From Oscheius onirici (lineage: Eukaryota > Nematoda > Chromadorea > Rhabditida > Rhabditidae): 64,000 nucleotides of DNA. Below are positions 20,320-38,814 of this stretch, in pieces. Location of the stretch: assembly GCA_932521025.1 (NCBI GenBank), contig OW051471.1:12462001-12526000 (forward strand). The letters run 5' to 3'. The translations under genes were made by a program, and so were the position numbers. The notes beneath the pieces were generated by a model. The model was not told the DNA's origin. It saw only the letters and a list, made by a program, of their open reading frames with translations, and made no database searches. Position 1 is the first letter of the stretch; each line of letters starts with the position of its first letter.

Positions 20320-23300
20320 AGGACTATATAAAGGCAACGAAAATCGCAAGTTTCCATTTGTTTCCGTTCAATATATTCTTTTTTCTCTTCACCTTTCCTT
20401 TCGCCCTGATGGCCGATCCACACTGCCCCGACAGCCGCATCGTGTTCGAACCAACCAAAAGGTGCCAGCCTTCCTCTGGACCTTCATCATTCGAAGGGAA
20501 CCTTTTTCCAAGTCAGAAGCTGGCTGAGACGTTAAATAGCTGTAATTTGAGCGATTTCGAGGGGCCGATGAAGAAAAAGTCGAAAAGAACCAAGATGTCC
20601 GACATCGAACGGAAAACCAAACGCGCCGCAGCTGAGAAGTTGAGAAGGGCTAAATGGAGCGAAGAGCAAAAAGCTGCAGACATGGAGTGAAAGCGTTGTG
20701 AAAGGGCATCGGAGCCTGAGGAGGCCAAGGCCAAGCGCCTCAACCAGGTATGCTTATATCGTTTTAAAGTTACTTTTGTTACAAATTCTGTCTCAGTCAA
20801 CGCATATATCAATCCGACGTGAGAACAAACGAAACTGTTGACGGAAAGCGTCTTCGACTTGACAAGCAGGCCCTGTACAGCTATGAAGTGATCGTCAACG
20901 AGACGGATCAAGAGAGGTCAAGTCGTTTGGAGAAGAAGCGGATTCACCAGATGGGAATCCGAGAGAATGAAACACAAGAAGTACGCGAGACAAGAAGCCT
21001 TTTTGATGTTCACTTTCAAGCCAAGAAGATTTCAGAGGAAGACGATCAAGGTAAACAAATTTCTTCGCAACTTTCTTACATTAACTTTTTAGAGCGAGTT
21101 CAAAGACTCCGAAACAAGATCCTCATAAACAAATAGTTCTTTTCCAATGAGAATGAAGCGGAAAGATCTTCGCGCATGTCATAAAACGCCTTCTACAAAG
21201 CCATTTCACGCGATGAGGAAGATGCCGAAACGAGAGCTCAGCGTAGGGAGAGAGACAATGTGGCCCATGCAGCCGTCCGAGCTCAGAACACTCCTCAGCA
21301 ACAAGCACAGCTGAATCAAATGAGAAGAGCCGACCGGCGGCAGAGGAATTTCAACACAAACATTCCACGCCAAGGACCACCTCGAGAGTATCACATTGGG
21401 ACAATGTCAGACCAGTGTAGCCATTGCGGAGCTCTTTACTTCCCAGGTATTTCATCACATCAACCTGTTTCCAATCAAATGTTTAGGTGAGCAGCCGAGA
21501 AAGTCTGACGATACCTATTCGCCGTGCTGTAGAAATGGAAGTATCACACTCGATCAGTTCACCGACTATCCTCTCGAACTGAAGGAACTCTTCACTGATG
21601 GACACGAATGTTCGGAAAATTTTCTAAAGAATTTGCGACAATTCAATACAGCTCTGTCAATCGCATCTATGGACTGCCAGGTTTGAAAACTCTATTCACC
21701 TTTCAGATACGATATGTAGATGAGAAGTGTTCCCAGTCGTGGTCCGCATGTCTTCCGAATCCATAGGCAAATCTGCTACAAGAGGGATCAGCTATTCCAC
21801 AAGGAAAAACGGCTCCGAGCTACGGTCAGCTCTTCTTCATCGATGAGACTGCGGCAGCCGACCATCGCGCTGCCCATCGAGCCAACAACTCTTGGGACCC
21901 GGACCTGATGCTCTTCCTCAGTCGCCTTCTACGCGAGAAGCACAAGTGGGCCTCCAGTTTCAAGTTCCTGAGAGAAGTTTACGAAGACGAGGAAATGATT
22001 GCCAGGAGAGAGGGACGAGCTATGAATGAAGTCCGACTGATCTTCCAGTCCGAGAACACTCCTGATCCACGCCGTTACAACGCTCCAAGAATCGCTGAGG
22101 TTGCTCTGATCTACGTCGGACGAGATGGCGAGGTTCCTTCGCCTCGAAACTACACGATCTACACGAGAGGAGGTGTACATCAGATGCTGGATCCGTGCAC
22201 CTACCCTTTGTACTTCCTCACGGAAGAGTACGGATACCATTTGGGCAGAATGCGACGAGTTAGAGGAGCCAATGGAGTGGTAACGGAGAAAAAGATGACC
22301 CAGAAGGATTGGTATTGCTTCTATTTCTCGATAAGACGTGTCTTCAACCCCATCCACCATGGTCGTCGTCTCTTCCAACAATTTGTGGTCGGCTCTTGGA
22401 GCAACGTGGAGCAAGGACGTCTTGAGTTCATCAAGAACAATCAGGTTAGACTTTTTGTTTTTCTTCTCTATCAATCGTTTTTTAAGAGCAACTTGCGCAG
22501 TGAATTTTACAGTGAGGCTCGAAACTTTGTGAACGATGGAGAACAGGGTCAGTGTGGCAGCAGAATTCTTCTTCCTGCCTCTTTCACTTCCTCTCCGCGC
22601 TTCATGCTTGCCTCCTACCAAGATGCTATTGCCATCACTGTGCGCGACATGGAAAGCCCGACATCTTTCTTACAATCACATATAATCCCAAATAGAAGGA
22701 GATAATGGACAATCTGGCTCCAGGACAGACGGCTACCGACAGACCGGACATTGTGCCGGGTTTTCCGCATGAAATTTAATGAGCTGAAGAAGGACATTCT
22801 TGAACGTGGTCTCTTTCACAGCTCACGTTTTCACCTTCGAATGGCAGAAGAGGGGACTGCCTCATGTTCATATGCTCCTGACTCTTCACAGTGACGACAA
22901 GCCGAAAACTGCTGCCGATGGTAAGTAACGTTTCCTCTGACAACACCCTTCTTTTACAGTCGATAGACTCATTTGTGCTGAGCTGCCCGATTGCAATGCC
23001 TCCATTGAAGATCTGCTTCTCTTCGAGTGAGTTGCCACGCATATGCTGCATCGCGATTGTTATGCTGGATCACCATGCTGAAAAGATGGCTCCTGCACCA
23101 AAAGATTCCCCAAGGCATTCCGAAATGACACAGATGTCGAGCGACGGTTATCCTGCCTACAAAAGGAGGAACAGTGGAGTTCAGGCGAGAATAGGAGAGG
23201 GCGAGAACGCCAAGGTATTTCCTTTACATTTTCTGAATCAAGATACTTTCAGTTCTACGACAACAGGCACGTGGTTCCTTACAACTCCTACCTTTTGATC

Positions 23301-24035
23301 AAGTACAATTATCACGTGAACGTGGAAATCTGCTCCGTCATCCAAGCAGTCAAGTACCTATTCAAATATGTCTACAAGGGAAGTGACAAGGCCATGCTGA
23401 AGCTGAGACAAGAAAAGAGGGACTTGAACGGAGGAGTCATCGACGAGGTTGAAGAGGGTTGAAGAGGATCTCGATGCTCGGTATCTTTGCCCACCTGAAG
23501 CCTTCCATCGACTCTTCGCCTTTGAACTTCAAGGCAAGTCCAATGTTGTGGTCGACCTCGCAGTTCATGAGAAGAATCAACACACAGTGGTCTTCCAACC
23601 TGAACAAGAAGCAGCTGCGGTTGCTAGAAACAAGGACACTACCCTTCTCGCCTTCTTCAAATTCAATGCGGAAGCAGCCGAGCTGGCAAGTCAAGGACGA
23701 CTGGCTGAATTAGGACCGATTGACCCGCGAACTGTTCCTTACCACCGGTTTCCAGAACATTTTACTTTTGTGAAGGTAAGGTTTAAACTGTTTTTGAAGT
23801 GAATTGTGATTTTCTAGGCAATCGGAAAGTGGAAGAAGAAGGCGGTCCACAACAGCAATATTGATCGTGTTCACTCCGTATTTCCGAAGCAGAGGGAACG
23901 ATACTGCTTGCGGATTCTGTTGCATCATACCACCGGAGCCACAAAGTACGAAGATCTCTACATTGCGAATGGACAGCAGTTCGGGACCGCCTTTGAAGCA
24001 GCCAAGAAACTCGGGCTCATACAGAATCCAAAGGA
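20320..24035 (+). mobile_element. decayed Helitron (Helitron-like N and Rep domains, helicase missing)
   Basis: After a TATATAAAG at about 20326 and an ATG at 20409, fragments of one long protein follow in several frames. They are a basic N-terminus (TKMSDIERKTKRAAAEKLRR), a Cys motif (CSHCGALYFPGE), then a Helitron-like N domain at about 21500-22700 (RRYNAPRIAEVALIYVGRDG, WYCFYFSIRR). The rolling-circle Rep part at about 22800-24030 has the two-His motif LPHVHMLL near 22856-22880 and the tyrosine region VKYLFKYVYKG near 23350-23382. In-frame stops (for example TGA at 20688 and TGA near 23077) and frame changes show decay. Short spliceosomal-type introns (for example 22921-22959) interrupt it. 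The sequence stops at a KKLGLIQN motif before the helicase domain, so the element is non-autonomous. Confidence 0.85.
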
Positions 24036-24110
24036 ATCAGAAGAGATCGATTGCCTGGGGAAGAGATCAGAAGAGATCGGTTGACTGGGAAAGGGATCAG
24101 AAGTAAAGAA
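24036..24110 (+). repeat. minisatellite, right of Helitron
   Basis: About two and a half units of the GATCGGTTGACTGGG/GAAGAGATCAGAAGA repeat seen at 19737-19965, abutting the Helitron remnant. Confidence 0.75.
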
Positions 24111-24407
24111 GAAAACACAAGTAAAAAAGGCGCCGACATCAGTACAACACTGTTTGAACATCAGTTCAGTACCACAGGGATAGCGCCCCCGGAACAGTGA
24201 TCAAACTGGTCATGACTTTTGAAAACAAGCAGTTCAAAAGGTTTTCCAAAAAAAAGAATCGACAGTAAAAAAAATGGGCTTCAAGGCTTGTATAGTCCGA
24301 TCTCTGAGAAATACTGTGAAACTTCGAACACAGAGTCAGCCCGAATTCTTGCTACTTTGAACTTACTTTGGACTGGCCTGTCGCTATGCTTTTGTGGAAA
24401 TGGGGAT

Positions 24408-24700
24408 GAAACGCTTTATCAAACTGACTTTTGCTTTGGTCAAGTTGTTCAAAAATGCCCCTTTTAAACATCTAAAAGACGAAAGTTACTGTCTCACTGG
24501 GCTTTATGGACTTGCCCTCATTTTCTGACAGACAGAAAAATCGTTTCTTCCCGATTTCCAGAAAATCGTGGAGATTTCAGCCAGAAAAAAAGGCAAGTCC
24601 ATAACGCCCAGTGAGACAGTAAATTTCGTCAGATGCCTTTTTGGGCTTATTTGAACAACTTTACTAGGGCAAAAGTCTGTTTGGAGAAGAGTTTCTTGAG
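24408..24700. repeat. foldback element
   Basis: Arms 24408-24519 and 24592-24700 are imperfect reverse complements. Shared blocks are TTACTGTCTCACTGGGC, TTATGGACTTGCC and AAGTTGTTCAAA. The unpaired centre is about 70 bp. Confidence 0.8.
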
Positions 24701-25361
24701 TCAAAACCTAACAGTTCATAAGCCTTCTTGCCAAAGTCCGCAAAAAGTCCATTAATTTCCGAATCCATGCAGTCGTCAGAACTTGGGCATGGTAGCCAAT
24801 AAAATCAGCTGTTTTCTGTCCTCTAATGAGTAAAAAAAGAGGTGGCTGACACCATATGGCTATTTGGTTGACATTGTGTCTGACACCGTATGGCGGACAC
24901 CATGAGGTTGACGTTGTGGCTGACACTATAGGCCAAACGTTCCATATGTTCAAAACTGAGCTAGAAATATGTTGACCACGTTATTCAAATTGTCAACTAT
25001 GCTGGAATGGATCCAGGACATCACCACGCTTTTTGACAATCCGGGCAAAATAACGACATTTTAGGTAGTCAACGGTTAACAACTGACTGTTTAGAGGAGA
25101 TAAATGCGTATTGAAGCCCCGCTTTTGTACGAGAGAGAACAAACGAAATTGTCACGTTTACTAGAACTGTTATTTATTAAAAAAAAAACTCCAAAACTTG
25201 AAATCAATCAGTATCGGTCCTAGGAAAGAAAACTGTTCTCAAAATGCTTTATAGTCGGTGGAAAGAATATTTCATATGAGAACATCGTGAGTAAGAGGTA
25301 TACTTGAGCTCAGCAACAGAACAGCTAGATGCAGAAAAAGTATAAGTGATGCAGTGTTTTC
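24701..25361. other. intergenic, low-complexity CACC/TGAC-rich patch
   Basis: Between 24840 and 24945 the words GACACCATATGG and GTTGAC recur several times in a degenerate array. Nothing else is recognised. Confidence 0.4.
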
Positions 25362-26359
25362 TTAGTACGATGACAACAGGTACTTCCTGTCAGAGTTCTG
25401 TAGTATAGAGTACCTCTTTTTATTTGGCTTCACAGTGAAGGTTGAATCGATTTTCTTTTGATCACTCTGGAACACGCAATAGACTGAATTAGCAACAATA
25501 ATACCTGAGAGTAATTTTCCGGTAGTAAGGAATAAAGTACAAGGTGACAATTCCATCGCACAATGGCATGACTCCAAAAAGGAGAAAGACAAAACTGGAT
25601 ACAGTAGAACTATTCAGCATGTTGTTTTTCCAAAAACGCACCATCATGATATAAATAATACCAAAGCCGGGTACACATGATTGGAAGAAGAGTGCCATTG
25701 CTATCCCTTTGTTGTTTTTGGTCCACGTAGCTGAGTTCTCTCCTCTCATCCTTCGTATACTGTACAGAATAAGGCAGGAAACAAAAAGTGATAAGGCTAC
25801 GCTGGGAAGGAAAACGTGACGAATGGCTTCATTGACGAACCAGTCCTAAACTCTTAAATTACATGCGACAAAAATGTATACCGATGTGTTAGAGAGAGGT
25901 GCACCGATTTCAAATGCTCCAGTGACATTTTCTAAGCAAAGGGAAGAAGATAGGGTACTTTTGTCTATGTAGTAGGGAATGGTAGCAATCTGAATACTTG
26001 AATTGGAACAGTATTAATCCGTTATTCTGGATTTTGTGTCTTGAAGAGTAATGCCTTTTCAAGAAGAGATCCCTGGGAAAACTTAATTTGCTGTTCTTTT
26101 TGCAACAAGTACTTACCCAATAGTAAACTGCCAGTGTTGAAACTGAACCACAAAGTACAATGATTATAGAAAGTTTTGGCACTTTCCGATGGAGAACATA
26201 CAGTCTGTAGCAGACACAGACACAAACCAGAAATGTACTGCATGGCCAACCGGCCACGGCGAATTCAAAAGTCATATAGGCAAACTTTCCACTGATGAAG
26301 CCTGAGATACCAACTGCCGTGAAAATTACGTTGCCGCCAGAAGCGGTCCGTCTTAAAGG

Positions 26360-27734
26360 GTTTTATAGTTTATAGAAACTTTAATCTTGTCGCCTTCCTT
26401 GTAAGGGAAAGCTGTTCTAAAATTTATTTCAACCTCTACGTGAGCAGGGTCGGAAACATTGAATACCTCAAACTTGGGTAATTAAACCGACGAAACTGGT
26501 CACTCTCAAGAGATAAGGATGGCTGGGTAACCAGACGATATGGCTGGGGCCGTGAAACTATGAGGCAAAGAAGTTATAAGAGAATCTGAACGGCAGAGGC
26601 CGAACGACTTTTTATCAGGGATTAACAGTCTCGCTAGCAAAACAGCACAAATGAAATAAGGGGATAAATATGTTCTTAGATAATTTGCAAACTCTGGCGT
26701 TCCTCCTAAATCTCAAGACAAACTCGAAGAAGTGATCCTGTGGTAAAATGTCCGTCGATTTCAATGGTTTCCATGTATTATTTCAGCGGGCAGGTTACAT
26801 TATCCCCCCTCGTGGCTATTCAGCGCGGGGGGGGGGGATAAAGTACCCACGGGGGGGGGGATAAAGTATCGAAAAGAAGGGTAAATGATAAATAAAGTGT
26901 AAGTAAGCTATTATTATCCTTTTCCACTGTTTATCTAAGGTTTGAGCGCTTACCCAGCTTGTTTAGAGTCAGTTTGACTGTTTGAGTCATTTTCAGTTTT
27001 TCGACTACTAGAATTCATTTTCAAGCTTCGCGATGTTCTACAATCTTGTAGAGGAGATCAAAAGCAGAATATCACGAAGCTGGATAACCTTTTCCTCATG
27101 TTGAAAAACCAGTTGGCCTGTATCAGCTGGTGCAGGTAATCTCGAGATTATCTCCTAACTGGTTTTCCAACATGAAGAAAAGGTTATCCAGCTTTATGAT
27201 GTTCTGCAAAGTTATAGCTTTTGATTTCCTCTACAAGATTGCAGAACATCGCAAAGCTCGAAAATGTGTTGATAATAGTGAAAACATGCTCGCAAACCGC
27301 AAGCTGCTTAGTTAGGAGTGGGGAAATAATTACTAGAAATTTTTGGATAAGATTTGAATCGTCTTTTCGTTTAAAATTTGACGCTGAATCCAATGGAATA
27401 GGTCTCGAGTGAAAATGAGCTTGAAAATGAGTTCTAGTAGTCGAAAAACTGAAAATTACTCAAAAAGTCAAACTGACTTTAAACAAGCTGGGGGGGGGGG
27501 ATAATGTATACCACCCATTTCAGCACCCTGTGGTAGTGAAACAAGGTCATTTCTTCGTCTCTGACTCAAAGTCTACCGTACAGTCTGTCTTATCTGCTCT
27601 TCCTATCACTTGAAAGCAGACATAATCGTCGGTTAAATTACCCAAGTTTGAGGTATCCAATGCTTCCGTCCCTGCTGTTGTAGAGGTTAAAAGAAATTTT
27701 GGAACTACCTTTTCTCCAGAGAAAAGGCAACATC
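26360..27734. mobile_element. transposon-like element A inserted in receptor exon
   Basis: Bounded by a 7-bp direct repeat TAAAGGG (26353-26359 and 27735-27741), consistent with a target-site duplication. Inverted arms of about 100 bp (TTAACCTCTACAACAGCAGG-type and TACCTCAAACTTGGGTAATT) face each other. A second element (26788-27516) sits inside it. No transposase is visible. Confidence 0.7.
26788..27516. mobile_element. transposon-like element B nested in element A
   Basis: A perfect 8-bp direct repeat ATTTCAGC (26780-26787 and 27517-27524) flanks 729 bp. The termini are inverted: GGGCAGGTTACATTATCCCC on the left, GGATAATGTATACCACCC on the right. Inside are long G/C tracts and two palindromes built on CTACAA...TTGTAGA. 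An 8-bp duplication suggests hAT-like integration. There is no coding capacity. Confidence 0.85.
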
Positions 27735-27986
27735 TAAAGGGACTGATTGTGAGGCTGATTCATATTGGAAATGCTGCTACCTGGGCATAACTATCCACAG
27801 CGCAGTCTCTTGCAGGAGATTCACAGCAGCCTGATAAAGTAAAAGATAGCTGTGTATCCGAAAATCGCTCGGAGTTCTCTTCAGAATACAGTAGATTAGC
27901 CAGATGTTGAAAAATGCTCCGGGTATAAACAGTAAAGTCCAACAGATTCGAAGAAAAAGATCGAGAAGAGAGTAGTCGTCACACAT

Positions 27987-29090
27987 TCAGTAGGTATGGT
28001 CCACTAGGCTCTGGCGTACAATTTTGGTGGAAAACTCTAGGGTAGACATGAAAGTAGAGGACAAAAACTGTGCCCGTCATTTCAAGACTAATTATTTTTC
28101 CGCCTCTAATCCGATTTTCCGCCTTCCCATCATCAGCCGACATAGAGGGTATTGTTTTGACACCGACTGTGAGAAAAGTCTATTCCGAAGGTGGGAAAGA
28201 GGAAGAAGGCTGTTTCACGGCCTTTGATAATATTATTTTGTCTGACGAGAGTAGTTTATGACGGAAAAGCTGGATCTGCAACTTTTTAGGATTCGGGCCA
28301 TTTGTGGATTCTGCTTACAGGTACCATTGCTTACGGTAATGAGGATAAAGTGGCAAAAAGCTCTTTATCGGTGAAAAGTTTTCACCACAATTATTTCAGT
28401 ACAATGAAATCACATTGCGCGTAGTACGAAGCGCTACGCGGTGGTTTGGTTTCCCGTTGGCTTAGTGCGGCGCGCTGAAAACTGAAAATCTCGAATCATG
28501 TTCACCCAACCGGTCTGAATTTTTTTCCAAAAAAAAATATTACTATTTTTCAAAATGATGTCGATCCGCCGTTACTCGTGACCCAGGCTGGTTTGGGAAA
28601 TCTACCGAACGGATTGACCCCAAATTTTGGCTAGAGATTCAGAATCCACCCCATTCGTTGCGCGTAAACTTTCAGACCGATTGGATAACTCTGAATGGGT
28701 CTCCTCGAATGGGATTTTTCGGACTTACTTCTTCCTATTAAACCTTTTTTCCAATATGCCAAAAATAAAACTTACCATTTATCGATTGTTGACAAACAGA
28801 GCAAAAAATTGGCATTGATGTAAGCTGTGAGACTTCCACCGAGAACAACCGCTTTTGGGGTATGATAAAAAGCAAAACGCAACAAACGTTCAATAATGTT
28901 CGTCGTCTTACAATTGATTTTCGACTATTATCTCTATTCTGGAAATATAAACCTAGAAAACTAGCAGTGAGAATCAGATCGGTTTTGAAGTGCAATAGAT
29001 TTTATGAGAACCAGTCTCTGTCTCTCTCGGTCTCTGTGCATCTCTTTATCTATGTAGATACAAACAATCTACAACCCCCTATATCTCGCT
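27987..29090. other. intergenic region, no gene supported
   Basis: Short open frames on both strands, including a receptor-like but unsupported stretch on the minus strand near 28740-28990. No splice-consistent model could be built. Confidence 0.4.
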
Positions 29091-29099
29091 CCAGAAGTG

Positions 29100-29350
29100 T
29101 TTTCAAGACTCGAGACCTATTCCATTGGATTCAGCGTCAAATTTTAAACGAAAAGACGATTCAAGTCTTATCCAAAAATTACTAATAATTATTTCCCCAC
29201 TCCTAACTGAGCAGCTTGCGGCTTGCGAGCATGTTTTCACTGTTATCAACACATTTTCGAGCTTTGCGATGTCCTGCATAGTTGTAGAGCTCCTCAAAAG
29301 CTACAACTTTGTTGAACATCACAAAGCTGTAAAATGTAAGCATGAGCTAG
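29100..29350. repeat. fragment of element B interior
   Basis: Matches the reverse complement of about 27240-27420 (CCATTGGATTCAGCGTCAAA and the GAGCTTTGCGATGT hairpin arm), so it is a piece of the same repeat family. Confidence 0.75.
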
Positions 29351-30039
29351 AAAAATGAGATTTCTCCTCAAAGTTCCGGAATCCTGGGGGAAGCGTACTC
29401 GCCCGTTCACGTCCGTAATATGTCGACACACGCCGTGGGGTTAGTACTCAGATTTTGGGCCATTCGTCAAGCAGGTAATCCTTGGCTGGAACTGAATGTC
29501 CTGGAGATGTCCTGAGTAAGCTCCTCAGCGTTGCTTCCATTTTGGAGCGGGAGGGACCACCTGTTGGTGGTATCGCTTGCGTTCCAAACCAAACCCACAG
29601 GACGTACCTGTTTATCCGGGTTTCACTGGTTGACGGAGCCTAAGCTGACGGAGCCTAAGCCTTATGGGAGGCAACAAAACTAAGAAAGGAAGATACTCCT
29701 AGTCTCATTAGTTCTCGTCTATTTGCGCAATGGAATTACCTACTCATTTCATCGAATTGCTCGAGCGCACCTTGTTAGTCTTCCTTCTTCAAATCCTTCC
29801 AGATCACGCCGAAGAAGAGGGAAGCTCTGACTATTAGGATGAATCACAATTTTGTTTGGTTCATTCTGACCACTTTTTCATTTATTTGTCCGGGTGGAAG
29901 CCCTACAGTTTTGGCATGCGATTAGCGTCTCTAGGCAACAAACACGAGATTTTGAGAAACTTCGAATCTCCTTTTCGGCAGTAGGGCTTCAGTCTCGGCA
30001 GAAGCAATCTCATCTTTGTCTCGTCCGATTTCATTCTGG
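29351..30039. other. intergenic region upstream of cyclase, GC-rich block
   Basis: 29380-29690 is unusually GC-rich for the window, with small stem-loops (CCACCTGTTGGTGG) and a direct repeat of TGACGGAGCCTAAGC. No coding or known RNA match is recognised. Confidence 0.4.
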
Positions 30040-38757
<8,718 letters not shown>

Positions 38758-38814
38758 TTTTTTTGGTTCTCTCTCTTTTTGTACAAAACCTGACTGCCTC
38801 GGAATAAAGAAGGC

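Larger units (their letters stand above)
25362..27986 (-). pseudogene. serpentine 7TM chemoreceptor pseudogene split by transposons
   Basis: On the minus strand, exon 1 (27986-27781) starts MCDDYSLLDLFLRICW and encodes the first two membrane segments. After a 38-bp intron, exon 2 starts at 27742, but only 8 bp later it is interrupted by a 1.4-kb insertion (27734-26360). It resumes at 26359 and runs to 26117 (FAYMTFEFAVAGWPCSTFLV). Further exons are 25989-25882, 25845-25505 (GIAMALFFQSCVPGFGIIYI, VMPLCDGIVTLYFIPYYR) and about 25464-25362. This is the layout of C. elegans Str/Srh-type chemosensory receptors. Even if the insertion is ignored, the two halves of exon 2 differ by one base in frame. 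The last junction needs an unusual AGAG acceptor. I conclude the gene is dead, although the downstream exons are otherwise open. Confidence 0.75.

Noticed and set aside
21929-22621. 230-residue minus-strand frame
   Set aside because: It is the antisense shadow of the Helitron-like N domain, which is clearly coded on the plus strand.
29440-29490. 5S rRNA-like words (GGTTAGTACTC)
   Set aside because: Only about 10-15 bases resemble the 5S internal region and the rest does not align, so a 5S gene is not claimed.
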